Shown piece after piece: positions 35,592-46,072 of a stretch of 64,000 bases of DNA. Location: positions 26,018,501 to 26,082,500 of the forward strand of contig JAPTHN010000011.1 of NCBI GenBank assembly GCA_026936325.1, in the 5' to 3' direction. A program made the translations under genes and the position numbers. Position 1 is the stretch's first letter. Every line of letters starts with the position of its first letter. The notes under the pieces were generated by a model. It saw only the letters and a list, made by a program, of their open reading frames with translations, made no database searches and was not told where the DNA came from. Source of the DNA: Platynereis dumerilii. Lineage: Eukaryota; Annelida; Polychaeta; Phyllodocida; Nereididae.

Positions 35592-38500
35592 GTGAGTACT
35601 GCATTTATGGCTTGATAGAAGTCTTAAATACTCGTTAAAACTGGAGAGCCGGTTGTGCCTCTGCTGAGTCATTGAATGGAAGTTGCTTTCTTTTGATTGT
35701 TTTTCGTGGCTGTATTTCTCGTATTGACGCGCCTTTCTGTCATATTTAATGTGAAGACTACTAGCTAGATAGTCCAAGAAATCGTGCAATTCCAGCTCGA
35801 TGGTTATTTGTCGAAATTTGTGGAAATTCAGGTTGTACAGACCATTTAGTTTAAAGTTCTTATTTATCGCCCACCTGTCAAGTTTGACAACAATGATTCT
35901 TGTCAAGTCATGAATTGGCTTCCTGGCTGATTCCATTTCAAATCTCCCAATTTCAAAGAAATTTCCCAGATGACCCTCTCAGAATGCCCTGAAAAAATTC
36001 ACAGGTGCTCCTATACCAAACTTAGGCAGAATCCTGAAGTACTAGGTCCCTCTCCCAAGCAGTTTGGAAACTGCAGCCTCTCAAAATTTTAATTAATTTA
36101 TTTAATTTCGCCAAACGAGCCTCTCAGTGCTACTTCTAACATGAATAACTCCACTTCTATGCTATTTACAGTTCTGAAATTAAGTGTCTAGGGCTAACTT
36201 TTTGGGTAGATTTCATAAATTTTATCAAATTGGGTGTATCTAGCATAGTTATCCACCTATGAGGCTCTGAAAATGGCCGAAAACTGTAGTCACGAAAAAA
36301 CGTCCCTGCCTTTGAGTGTCTGTAACTCAAGAAATACATGTGTTTTTGCTTTCATGTTTTTTCTCCAATCACTTATGGCATGTTGGACCCAGTTCATCCA
36401 GTCATCAAGATTATAGCTGTCATAGGAAAGCCAGCATAATATTCAGAAATATGCTCGAATTTCAATTTTTCCAAAAAAAGCGTATTTTCATGAACCCTTT
36501 TGTCCATGTGGGCATTTGCCAATCATGTTCAAACTTTTACCATGCATTCTTATATATCTGAAGGTGAAGTGATGTAAATATGGAGTTGTGTTTGGCTTTC
36601 CCTTTGGCATTTTGATTCTTTTTGAAAAGTTCTTTTGCAACGTTTAAACATTGAAATTTAATGAATTGAAAATCATCACTTTGATGATGCTCTCAAAAAT
36701 CTCACAAAGAATGTTAGATCATTGAGAACATGATACTCATTCATAGATCCATGTTATAACAAAGTGAAAACAGTAAATACAAACACTGTTTTCCAATATA
36801 AATGCATTTATTATGATAATACTGTTATACAGTCATCATGGAAAACTTTTAAAAACACAGCATAAATTACAATTATCAACAGCATCCACAGGGATTATAG
36901 CAGCATGTGTTTGCAACACACCCAAGGCAGCATTAAATATCAGAACTGTCCTTGTTTCATCACTTAGCACCTTTGGTTACGCTTGTTTAAGAAAAAACTT
37001 GTGAAATATCAAAACTGATCAATTTACACCAACATCGCAGTTATTGTTCTGACATAAGCAGCATACATTTACAGCTGTAATAGTTAAAACACTGATTTAG
37101 CATGTTCAGTGATTCATACAATATAGTTAAGAAACCAAATTTCACATAGAGTGTTCCACCAACAATGGGAAGAGCTCCTGAGAAATTGAATGTGTACAAA
37201 TTTTGGGAAGAGAGTCTGAATTTTTTTCAAATCAACTGAGCTATTCTGTGCCGTCAATGTTATCCCTTGCCCAGGTATACATATCAATGAGGTGAGTATC
37301 TGGTTTTCAACAGTGGCCTGGAGGCTTGCTCTGGCCACTAATCTTTTTACGGTACCTCCAATGCCATCACAGCACAGGGGCTCTTCCCGTGATCGGTGGC
37401 CAAAAAATGCCATTCAGCATCAATTTCATAATAACTGGAAAGGCTGCAAAGTTTAACAAAATTCTTTAAATTTTTATATCAGATACTCATCCCCATTGAT
37501 ATGTATACCTGTATGCCAAGGATGGAATCCAAGAAGATTCCTTCAAATTCAATGAAAGGTTTGAAGCTTGTAAAACAATAGCTGGAGTGAGATCATATCA
37601 CAGCTTCATTCCCTGTTCTGGAAACAAGCTTGAAATGAGGAGAGTTTTTATGGATGAGTTGTACAGGGTTGTAAATTTAGGTAGCCAGACTCCTGATAGT
37701 CTGGTACGCTGGGTGGATTATTAACCAGGACAGCATGTTTCATGCATCTATGATGGAAACTGGTATGGTGGAAACATCACAGAGCGATTAGAGGAACATT
37801 CTGATGTTCCAGTAAATTTCATGAAAAGAACAAAAAAACCTCTGAGCTAAAAGTGTATTGACGAGCACTTCTACCTTGATTGCTTGGAGTACTGATGATG
37901 CACATGACATCCTGGAAAGGGATCCAGCACTCATCTTTCCTGGATCTTGCTGCTCAGATGACTTGAAAAAAATTCAGACTCTCTTCCCAAAATTTGTACA
38001 CTTTTAATTTCTCAGGAGCTCTTCCCATTGCTGGTGGAAAATTCTATGTGAAATTTGGTTTGTTAACTATATTTTAGGAATCACTGAACATGCTAAATGA
38101 GTGTGTTAACTATTACAGCTGTAAATTTTTGCTGCGTATGTCAGAACAATAATTGTGATGTTGATGCAAAAGGTGCTAAGTGATGAAACAAGGACAGCTC
38201 TGATATTTTGCCTTGGGTATGTTGCCAACACATGCTGCTATAATCCCTGTGGATGCTGTAGATAATTGTAATTTATGCTGTGTTTTTAAAAGTTTTCCAT
38301 GACGACTGTATAACAGTATTATCATGATAAAGGCATTTATATTGGAAAACAGTGTTTGTATTTATTGTTGTCACTTTGTTATAACATGGATCTATGAATG
38401 AGTATCATGTTCTCAATGATCTAACATTCTTTGTGAGATTTTTGAGAGCATCATCAAAGTAAAATGATTTTCAATTGATTAAATTTCAATGTTTAAACGT

Positions 38501-41500
38501 TGCAAAAGAACTTTTCAAAAAAAAATCAAAATGCCAGAAGGAAAGCCAAACACAACTCCATATTTACATCACTTCACCTTCAGATATATAAGAATGCATG
38601 GTAAAAGTTTGAACATGATTGGCAAATGCCCACATGGACAAAAGGGTTCATGAAAATACGCTTTTTTTTTGGAAAAATTGAAATTCGAGCATATTTCTGA
38701 ATATTATGCTGGCTGTCCTATGACAGCTATAATCTTGATGACTGGATGAACTGGGTCCAACATGCCATAAGTGATTGGAGAAAAAACATGAAAGCAAAAA
38801 CACATGTATTTCTTGAGTTACAGACACTCAAAGGCAGGGACGTTTTTTCGTGACTACAGTTTTCGGCCATTTTCAGAGCCTCATAGGTGGATAACTATGC
38901 TAGATACACCCAATTTGATAAAATTTATGAAATCTACCCAAAAAGTTAGCCCTAGACACTTAATTTCAGAACTGTAAGTAGCATAGAAGTAGAGTTATTC
39001 ATGTTAGAAGTAGCACTGAGAGGCTCGTTTGGCGAAATTAAATAAATTAATTAAAATTTTGAGAGGCTGCAGTTTCCAAACTGCCTGGGAGAGGGACCTA
39101 GTACTTCAGGATTCTGCCTAAGTTTGGTATAGGAGCACCTGTGAATTTTTTCAGGGCAATCTGAGAGGGTCATCTGGGACCCATTGGGAGGTTTGAAATG
39201 GAATCAGCCTCCTGGGAAGCTCTCCAACTTTCTTTTCACTGTTTCTCATATTTCTTCCAGTGAGAGAGCAGTTAAAGGAATTCACCAAGCAGTATGAAAA
39301 GTCTGAGAATGATTTGAAAGCTTTGCAGAGTGTTGGACAGGTAAGAAATCGAAAAGGTGTACGGTCGACTAGGCGACAAACCAACTAGGCGACACCTGTC
39401 AGTACCAACTAGGTGACAAAAAATTTGGAAATTTCATACCAGTGCAAACTAGGTGAGAAGCAGATCCAACTAGGTGACACAAATTTACACAGCAGCTTCA
39501 ACTAGGTGACACAATTTCACGAAACACATCCAACTAGGTGACAATACATTTCCTAATTGACCACTATTGAAGGTGATCTGTCACCTGGTTGGTATCCCCG
39601 ATAAAATTAATATGTGTCACCTGGATGGTATCTGGGGCGTATCTGCTGTTACCTAGTTGTCCAAAAAGTGTAGCCTAGTTGGTAGTGGTATGTCATCTAG
39701 TTGGTTGTCGCCTAGTTGGTAGTGTTGTAGCCTAGTTGTCTGTCGCCTAGTTGACCGGCAATCGTAAGAAAAGACCAAGTATAATGCTGAGCAGGGCTCA
39801 TCATCATCATCATTGTGTTACTCCTAAAACTTCAGGCTTGATGACTAACTTTGGAGAAGTAGAAAAAGTGGAGGTAAAGGATAAAAGCAGAAGTAAGGAT
39901 ATCCCAAGTGTGAAAGAAGAGATCTACATGAGTTCACAGACCAATAAACCACCATCTCTTTGCAGAGTCTGTCTCTAGCTCACTGTGATTGAACTAGGAT
40001 TCATTCAGAGAAATGTTTCTTCTAATTTCAGATTGTCGGTGAAGTCTTGAAGCAGTTGACTGAAGATAAATGTGAGTGATATGTATATATATATGTAATG
40101 TAATTGCTAACTTCGATACAAATCCAGTATTATCAATTTATGAAAGTTTGGTATTTGCTGAACAGGACAACAGCCAGTTCCAAAATGATAACTTGTTGAC
40201 ATTCTGTTAAATCATGTTGTCATGCTTCTTGGTTATTTTCAGTTATTGTGAAAGCTACAAATGGACCCAGATATGTTGTGGGATGCCGTCGACAGATTGA
40301 CAAAACTAAACTCAAGTCAGGAACCAGGGTAGCTCTGGATATGACCACTCTTACTATTATGAGGTGGGTGATAGTCCCTTTGAAACGTTAAGAGTAATGT
40401 TTCGTTTTTGTTTGTATGAAATGAAGTTTATTTCCTGCAATGGCCTCTAGAAATCTTGTGAATTGAATTGAGTGAAGAACCTGAATCAAATATTTCTCTA
40501 TTTGTCAAGTTGTCATTTATATTTATGACTATGTTCAACAAATTTCTTTGTAAAAGTATTCTTAAATTTCCTTAATACGCTGAAAATATGAAGTGTATAT
40601 TAATTTAAATGTATTAGTATCTTGATAAATAGATGTCATATCAACTGCACACTTGGCACAACAACAAAGTGCAAGGCAACTGTATTGTCTCTCTATCTAG
40701 CAAAGGGTTATTCTAACTTATTTGTTGTTTTGCAGGTACTTGCCTCGTGAGGTTGACCCTCTTGTGTACAACATGTCCATTGAAGATCCAGGAGACATCA
40801 GCTACGCGCAGATTGGAGGATTGGGAGAACAAATCAGAGAACTCAGAGAGGTTAGAACTGAGAAGCGAATGCTTTGATTATACTGTTTCCCAAACAATCT
40901 CTTATAGTGTACAAGGCAAAAATTTAGTAGTGCTTATCTTTGTAATAAAACCTTTGCATTTTCAGTTAATTCAAATGTATGCAATTTCATGTGGGTCCAC
41001 AACAAATGCAGAATTGCTTCGTATGTTCTGTAGGATATTTTATAAATTTCTTGTTTTCTGATTGGCTCCATTTATAGCTGACACCCAGTTTATTTGTCAT
41101 CCAGCTGTCTGTACACCTGCTGTGCACTGCTGTCATCATTTAAATGATAAATTTTATCCTGATTCCTAATTATAAAAAAAAAGGATCCTATTATCTGATC
41201 TTAGATGTCTTTAAATAACATAAACAATGATATTTTTCAGGTTATTGAGTTACCTCTTCTAAACCCTGAGCTCTTCCATAGAGTGGGCATCACTCCCCCC
41301 AAGGGGTGTCTCCTCTATGGTCCTCCTGGCACTGGGAAAACCCTCCTCGCCAGGGCCGTGGCTTCTCAGATGAACTGCAATTTCCTTAAGGTAAGTTGTC
41401 ATCACATAAATATTAAGTCTGCAACGTCTCTTGGGATCATGAATGAGATTGTATTTATTGATTCCGACGCAAGTAAGGCCACACATAATTGATTCTTAGC

Positions 41501-44107
41501 TTCGCGGACCCGCCGACACAATAGATAGGCCTACACTGCCGATGGAAAAAAAAAAATTGAAAAAAAAAAAATTTTTTTTTTTTCACATTATAAAAAATTT
41601 TTTTTTTACCTTTTTTTTTTTTTGTCCTACCGACCGACCCTAGAAAAAGTGCCTTGAGAGGATCCGAGAAGCTAAAGATCAATTATGTGTGGCCTAAAGA
41701 CAAAGGCAGGTGGGACGCTTTAAAATTAGGAAAATGAAAATAAGATAATCTTGAATTCTGTGTTATGAGATCAAAGAATTATGATTTGTAACTTTGAGAA
41801 AGTTGTAAATTACAGTCTCCTTTACACCAGACAGACATTGATACTTGCATTATTTTACAGGTTGTATCCAGTGCAATTGTTGACAAGTACATTGGAGAGA
41901 GCGCTCGTCTGATCAGAGAGATGTTTGGTTTCGCCCGGGACCATCAGCCGTGCATCATCTTCATGGACGAGATTGACGCCATCGGAGGAAGGAGGTTCTC
42001 TGAGGGAACGTCAGCCGATCGAGAAATCCAGAGAACACTTATGGAGGTAGGTCTTGACGAGAATCATTAATATGCTTTAATACTGTGTCACACAGTGGAG
42101 AAGGGCCAGTCGGAGGCCATTAGTTGTGATTTGACGGTTTTGAAATGTTGATATCATTAACCAAACTATTCTAAACTGCAGGGAGGGGGGGAGGGTTGGT
42201 CTGGTGGTAGCCTGCTGGGTTGCCAATCGCAGGGTCCGGGTCCGAATCCAGCTCTTGCAAGGTCACCTGGGCCTATGTTGGATGGCTGTTTCAATCATCC
42301 TTCGCCTCATTGCCGTATCCTTCTCCTGTCCTAATTAGCCTGCCAAGTGTATAAATACAGGACTTAAAGCCCCAATCATCCATCTAAAAACTGCAGTTCT
42401 TCTGCTGTCGACAAATTTACATTCCAATGAAGTCCATTGATTCCTTTGTGCTGGTAAATAGTGCCATAGGCCTATTCACTTTAAAATTCCTCACAACTCA
42501 ATAAATAATTCTTTACATAATTATGCGATTTACTCGAGGGTACAATAATTTATTGACAAAATTTCATCTGTTCTTGCTTTTACAGCTTCTGAACCAGATG
42601 GATGGCTTCGATGCCCTCGGCCAGGTCAAGATGATCATGGCCACCAATCGTCCTGACACCCTCGATCCTGCCCTCATGCGTCCTGGAAGGTTGGACAGAA
42701 AAATCGGTATGTATCAGTCTATTGGTTATCTAATTTCTTCTTTGCTGCAATCCATAATTGGAGGGAGTCAAAATATGCACAATTCTGCTTGTCACAAATT
42801 AAATGAACTGAGATGCAAACCAATTGGTGCAGAAATATTTATAGTACAACTGTACTGTCTTGTATTTTCCAACCGGACTCCCCACATAAATTCTTATAAT
42901 TGGCTGTGTTGTCACCCTGGTGATAGCTGTGCTTTTGCCCATATACTAGGAACTTCAGCTATTCAGGAATATTTAGATGGCATAATTTAAATAGGTCAGA
43001 ACAAACAGAAGTACTTCTTGGTTCCCAAACTAAATATATTACTAGCATTAAATTTCAAATCAAATTCTGTTTTCAGAAATCTCCTTGCCCAATGAGCAGG
43101 CTCGACTGGAGATTTTGAAGATCCATGCTGGACCAATTGCAAAACATGGAGAAATTGGTAAGTGGATATATTATATTCATAATGTAAAGACACTTAGCTC
43201 ATGGCTTGTATAAGTATTGGTATTAGTTTGGTTAGTCACTACATAATGCCTCACTTGGTTAATATTTTCCTGCAATCTCTTCAGGAACGGTGTCAGCAAC
43301 TTCATCTATGTGTCTGATTGTCCATAAGAGTGGATTCCTTCACTACCTCGGGGGAGGGTTGGTCTCGTGGTTGCATGCCAGGCTGCCAATCGCTTGTTCT
43401 GGGGTTCAAATCAATCTCTTGCCGTCTCCTGGGCCTATGTTGGATGGCTGTTTCAATCATCCTTTGGCTCAAAGCTGTGTCCTCCTCCTATCCTGATTAG
43501 CCTGCCAAGTGCATAAATAAAGGACATGAAGCCCCAATCATCCATCCATCCATCCTTCAATACCTCACTCGAGTCTTGTGGAAAATTGCTTCCAAATTCA
43601 TTGAATTAATATTAGTATTGTTTTCATTGTTAAACTGATTGTTTATTTTGTCCTTTTCAGATTGGGAGGGAGTAGTCAAGTTGTCCGATGATTTCAACGG
43701 AGCTGATCTTAGAAATGTTTGTACGGAAGCTGGTAAGTTGAAGATATTATTTAAATCATTTGTTTTGGGAACTAGGTATTATATAGTCCAATTATTAAAG
43801 CTCTTTTCTCATGTGACAACTTCAGGCACTTCACTTTAGCATGGGTTATCCCCAGAAATATTTGGTCTAAATCTGTTTCATGGTTAACTGTACAGCAATC
43901 TGTCATTGAGAATTCTCACTATTCTAAGTTTATGATACATCAACGTTTTGACTTCAATATCTCTTAATCCTGGTCTGTGTCCTTGCAGGTATGTTTGCCA
44001 TCAGAGCTGAGAGGGATTATGTGATCGAAGAAGATTTCATGAAGGCCGTCAGAAAAGTGGCCGATAACAAGAAACTAGAGTCCAAACTTGACTATAAACC
44101 AGTTTAA
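35477..44107 (+). CDS. PSMC6: 26S proteasome regulatory subunit 10B (Rpt4), complete, 11 exons
   Basis: Rpt4 is one of six AAA+ ATPases in the base of the 19S regulatory particle, unfolding ubiquitinated proteins for the 20S core. Exons 35477-35591, 39261-39340, 40032-40071, 40243-40363, 40736-40850, 41241-41390, 41861-42046, 42586-42706, 43077-43157, 43661-43732 and 43989-44107 join in phase to 1200 bp (399 residues plus stop). Residues run: N-terminal coiled coil ([16 protein letters not shown]...[17 protein letters not shown]), OB fold ([18 protein letters not shown]), Walker A GPPGTGKT (184-191), Walker B IIFMDE (239-244), [20 protein letters not shown]-terminal helical domain ending [11 protein letters not shown]. 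It follows the human 389-residue protein almost residue for residue; the extra length is at the N-terminus ([11 protein letters not shown]). Nothing appears broken. Confidence 0.97.
35921..39219. mobile_element. 3.3-kb foldback element in PSMC6 intron 1
   Basis: Arms of about 1.3 kb (about 35921-37235 and 37960-39219) are nearly identical inverted copies: GGTGCTCCTATACCAAAC, ATTTCGCCAAACGAGCC and GTAGTCACGAAAAAACG on the left recur as complements on the right. The outer edges share CTGATTCCATTTCAAA. The 0.7-kb centre holds pieces of a transposon-type protein described separately. It lies wholly within one intron of a housekeeping gene, so the pre-mRNA can form a long hairpin. No target duplication is clear. 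Confidence 0.85.
37184..38020. pseudogene. Broken transposon-associated protein fragments (DGIGGTVKR type) at the foldback centre
   Basis: On the minus strand, 37413 down to 37184 encodes [18 protein letters not shown] and NQILTSL, a motif I recall from a widespread, poorly characterised animal transposon-associated family. On the plus strand, around 37740-38005, lies what looks like the downstream part: [30 protein letters not shown] and [15 protein letters not shown]. The last piece is in the arm, so it appears on both sides. The fragments are interrupted and non-functional. The class of element is uncertain. Confidence 0.6.
39261..39340 (+). CDS. PSMC6: PSMC6 exon 2
   Basis: Acceptor TTCTTCCAG; encodes [17 protein letters not shown] and [10 protein letters not shown]; donor GTAAGA. 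The coiled-coil segment that pairs with another Rpt subunit. Confidence 0.95.
39361..39758. mobile_element. MITE built of repeated CAACTAGGTGACA words (PSMC6 intron 2)
   Basis: The left end CGGTCGACTAGGCGACA and reversed right end CGGTCAACTAGGCGACA form the TIR. Between them the same word recurs about seven times forward in the left half (about 39367-39545) and about eight times reversed in the right half (about 39579-39755), separated by 15-35 bp of varied sequence. No coding capacity; exact ends and target duplication are uncertain. Confidence 0.75.
40032..40071 (+). CDS. PSMC6: PSMC6 exon 3 (40-bp small exon)
   Basis: Acceptor ATTTCAG; encodes [13 protein letters not shown]; donor GTGAGT. 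The homology and the phase on both sides confirm this short exon. Confidence 0.95.
40243..40363 (+). CDS. PSMC6: PSMC6 exon 4
   Basis: Acceptor TTTTCAG; encodes [36 protein letters not shown]; donor GTGGGT. This is the OB-fold domain lining the ATPase entry. Confidence 0.95.
40736..40850 (+). CDS. PSMC6: PSMC6 exon 5
   Basis: Encodes [19 protein letters not shown] and [17 protein letters not shown], leading into the AAA+ domain. Acceptor TTTTGCAG, donor GTTAGA. Confidence 0.95.
41241..41390 (+). CDS. PSMC6: PSMC6 exon 6 (Walker A)
   Basis: Encodes [17 protein letters not shown], then the ATP-binding P-loop GPPGTGKT and [16 protein letters not shown]. Acceptor TTTTTCAG, donor GTAAGT. Confidence 0.96.
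41477..41694. mobile_element. PIF/Harbinger-type MITE (PSMC6 intron 6)
   Basis: Inverted ends GGCCACACATAATTGAT are flanked by the 3-bp duplication TAA (41474-41476 and 41695-41697). The TIR continues, with mismatches, through TTAGCTTCGCGG. The middle is long A and T runs (41548-41622). GG-starting TIRs with a TAA/TTA duplication fit PIF/Harbinger. It lies 84 bp past the exon 6 donor. Confidence 0.8.
41861..42046 (+). CDS. PSMC6: PSMC6 exon 7 (Walker B)
   Basis: Encodes [20 protein letters not shown], Walker [13 protein letters not shown] and [18 protein letters not shown], including pore-loop residues around KYIGE. Acceptor TTTTACAG, donor GTAGGT. Confidence 0.96.
42182..42383 (+). mobile_element. 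tRNA-derived SINE, copy 2 (PSMC6 intron 7)
   Basis: Same family as at 22231: GGGTTGGTCTGGTGGTAGCC, a degraded box B (GGGTCCGAATCC), then GGGCCTATGTTGGATGG and the tail CCCCAATCATC. Target duplication CTAAACTGCAG left and CTAAAAACTGCAG right. Same strand as PSMC6. Confidence 0.9.
42586..42706 (+). CDS. PSMC6: PSMC6 exon 8
   Basis: Encodes [40 protein letters not shown] with sensor and arginine-finger residues. Acceptor TTTTACAG, donor GTATGT. Confidence 0.96.
43077..43157 (+). CDS. PSMC6: PSMC6 exon 9
   Basis: Encodes [20 protein letters not shown] and IAKHGEI, the start of the C-terminal helical domain. Acceptor TTTTCAG, donor GTAAGT. Confidence 0.95.
43350..43553 (+). mobile_element. tRNA-derived SINE, copy 3 (PSMC6 intron 9)
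   Basis: Diverged copy (GGTCTCGTGGTTGCATGCC, box B GGGTTCAAATC) with a tail of ATCC repeats. Target duplication of 13 bp with one mismatch, CCTTCACTACCTC / CCTTCAATACCTC (43337-43349 and 43554-43566). Boxes A and B are more degraded than in copy 1. Confidence 0.9.
43661..43732 (+). CDS. PSMC6: PSMC6 exon 10
   Basis: Encodes [20 protein letters not shown] and CTEA. Acceptor CTTTTCAG, donor GTAAGT. Confidence 0.95.
43989..44107 (+). CDS. PSMC6: PSMC6 exon 11 with stop
   Basis: Encodes [39 protein letters not shown], stop TAA at 44105-44107. Acceptor CCTTGCAG. Confidence 0.96.
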
Positions 44108-44214
44108 ATTTTGAAGGATTGAAAAACACTGCAGTTATTGGATGAACCTTTGTAATATTTGATTATATGTTGTCATAATGTTGATGAAGATGTGATGCAT
44201 CATTATATATGACT

Positions 44215-44220
44215 AATAAA
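44215..44220 (+). terminator. PSMC6: Polyadenylation signal AATAAA of PSMC6
   Basis: AATAAA lies 108 bp after the stop codon, followed by T- and GT-rich sequence (TTTTGCGTTGGTTATGTGT) about 20 bp on. It gives a short 3' UTR of about 130 bases. Confidence 0.75.
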
Positions 44221-46018
44221 ATTATATGACAATGCAATGCATTTTGCGTTGGTTATGTGTAATTTAAGAGTTTATGGCTTTGATGAGCTTTACTCTTAAG
44301 GAGTCTGGCATTCAATCCTCTTTAGACGGCAGGGAGGTCCAATGGTTATGACAGAACTCTGCTAAATGAACTGATCGTTGTGGAGCTGTATGTCTCTTCT
44401 CTTGGTTCTTGTGTCCGACATTTTCTCCCATGTTGGAACAGCTCAAGCCTTCTTAGCAATTTCTCATTCGTCTATATCACTTATTAATTTGTGCAAGTGA
44501 AGCAAATTGTGTGCACATTGTCGATGACTCTCCCATGACAAAGACGTCTGAATAGATGTGTCTTGAGACACCAGGTGGAACCAAAAAGCGACAATTTTTC
44601 ACATTTTTCCAATCTGGTTTCCACGGCATCAAGGCCTTAGGCACCTACTGCGTTACGTCACAAAACATTTCACAATCGGTGACGTCACTTTGATTGTTTT
44701 CTCGACCAATCAGAGCCCAGAAAGCAGTACTCCCTGCTTGTCTGTTGATATACAGACCGGAACTAGATTGCATTTTTCCATCTCAGGGCTCCCCCTGGTG
44801 TACCCTGTCTCTTTGCAGTTGATTTTGCTCAATGACCTGATCACTACTGTAACCAAGCATGTTAAAAAAACTCCCTCAGCGACGAGCAACAACAAAATGG
44901 AAATTTACTTGGCCTTTATCTAGATAGGAAAGTACAGATCCAACAGGCAGGCTACAGTAAGTAGCCTGCTCTGGTTGGAACTGTCAGGGAGCAGGCTACA
45001 ACATTTGATGATGATGCTGGTAGTCAGGTCCACGCTTACATGCATTTCTGAGCTATGCCTGTACAGTTCTGCCGAGTTCTGAGGGTGGCCCAGAAAGGTC
45101 TGCCCTTGCTGCCCAAAATCAACATCCAAGTCGACTTGAATTTTGTTAGTCTGAAGCCTGGCTTCTCTCGGCTGCTTTAACAGCAGCTTTCAGTCTGCGG
45201 ATCCAAAAGGACTTCAAACTTTTTGCGAGTTAGTATCACAAGACTAAAATTTCCAACATCCTCATTACCTGGCATCGGCATAGGGAACATATGGGATGAC
45301 CAAAGCACACAGGTCCATATGCAAGTATCAGAATAGAAAATCTTGCAAAAGAAAATTAACTTCCAAAGTATGACAAAAGCAGTGAATATAATGTATATAA
45401 GTGGGTTTATTATCATTAACACACAAGTCTTCACAACGGGTGGTATTTGTCATGCTTTAAAGACGTCACATTAAAAATCCTTAAAATGGGATTTCCATTA
45501 AAATTATTTACAATAAAACAAAAATATATTGCACAATCAAATCTGTGTAACCTTAAAGTACATGCCAACGGACTTATCAATTCATTCCATACAAAAAGTA
45601 CCCTTGCAAAATCAGGTCATACACACGAAAACTAAAGCTTTATAAAAGTTACACTGTCTTTAAAATGGCAGTTACTTTAGATATATAAAACTGTGAAAAA
45701 TGCAAGGGTTATAAATTATAACTCAGGTTTATAAATAGTCATCTCTTAAGAGTCAGCAACAATATGCACCACGTCATGGTACATGTTTAAATCTTGTGTA
45801 AAAATTTTAAACTTTGATATGATTTGATACGAAAAAGAGCCAGCTTTATTTTAAGCATTCTATTAAAACATCGAATTATATATTAGCAATCCTTCAAAAA
45901 AGATCCTTAACATAAAATGAGTAACAAGCAGATTGGACCAGCCAATCATAAGACGCGATGGGAGTCATGTGACAGCGGCCAGCACTGCACATGCTCAATA
46001 GTTAATTCCTTTTCTTCT
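44221..46018. other. Convergent intergenic region between PSMC6 and ASPP
   Basis: Mostly unremarkable. TTACGTCAC and TGACGTCAC words plus CCAATCAG lie at 44652-44715, promoter-like but without a following gene. An open frame of 40 codons on the plus strand (about 45055-45177, MPVQFCRVLRVAQKGLPLLP...FSRLL) has no family I recognise. Minus-strand AATAAA words near 45405 and 45847 could end the ASPP transcript. Confidence 0.45.
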
Positions 46019-46072
46019 TTATTTCTTCTGATTTTTCTCATATGTATTTTGGAGTGGGACACGGGGGTAGAG
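46019..46072 (-). CDS. TP53BP2: ASPP last exon, 17 codons and stop
   Basis: After a GTGTTTCAG acceptor this encodes [17 protein letters not shown] and a stop. LYPRV continues NLFG exactly as vertebrate ASPP has NLLGLYPRIK. An AATAAA (46023-46018) overlaps the stop codon. Confidence 0.88.
   Translation of the reverse strand, partial: LYPRVPLQNTYEKNQKK

Noticed and set aside
35583-35936. 117-codon minus-strand frame beside PSMC6 exon 1
   Set aside because: Lies in an intron and abuts the foldback edge, has no recognisable domain and no promoter of its own.
39361-39758. CRISPR-like array of short repeats and spacers
   Set aside because: Eukaryotic intron; repeats reverse orientation at the midpoint, spacers are irregular and there is a terminal inverted repeat, so it is a MITE.
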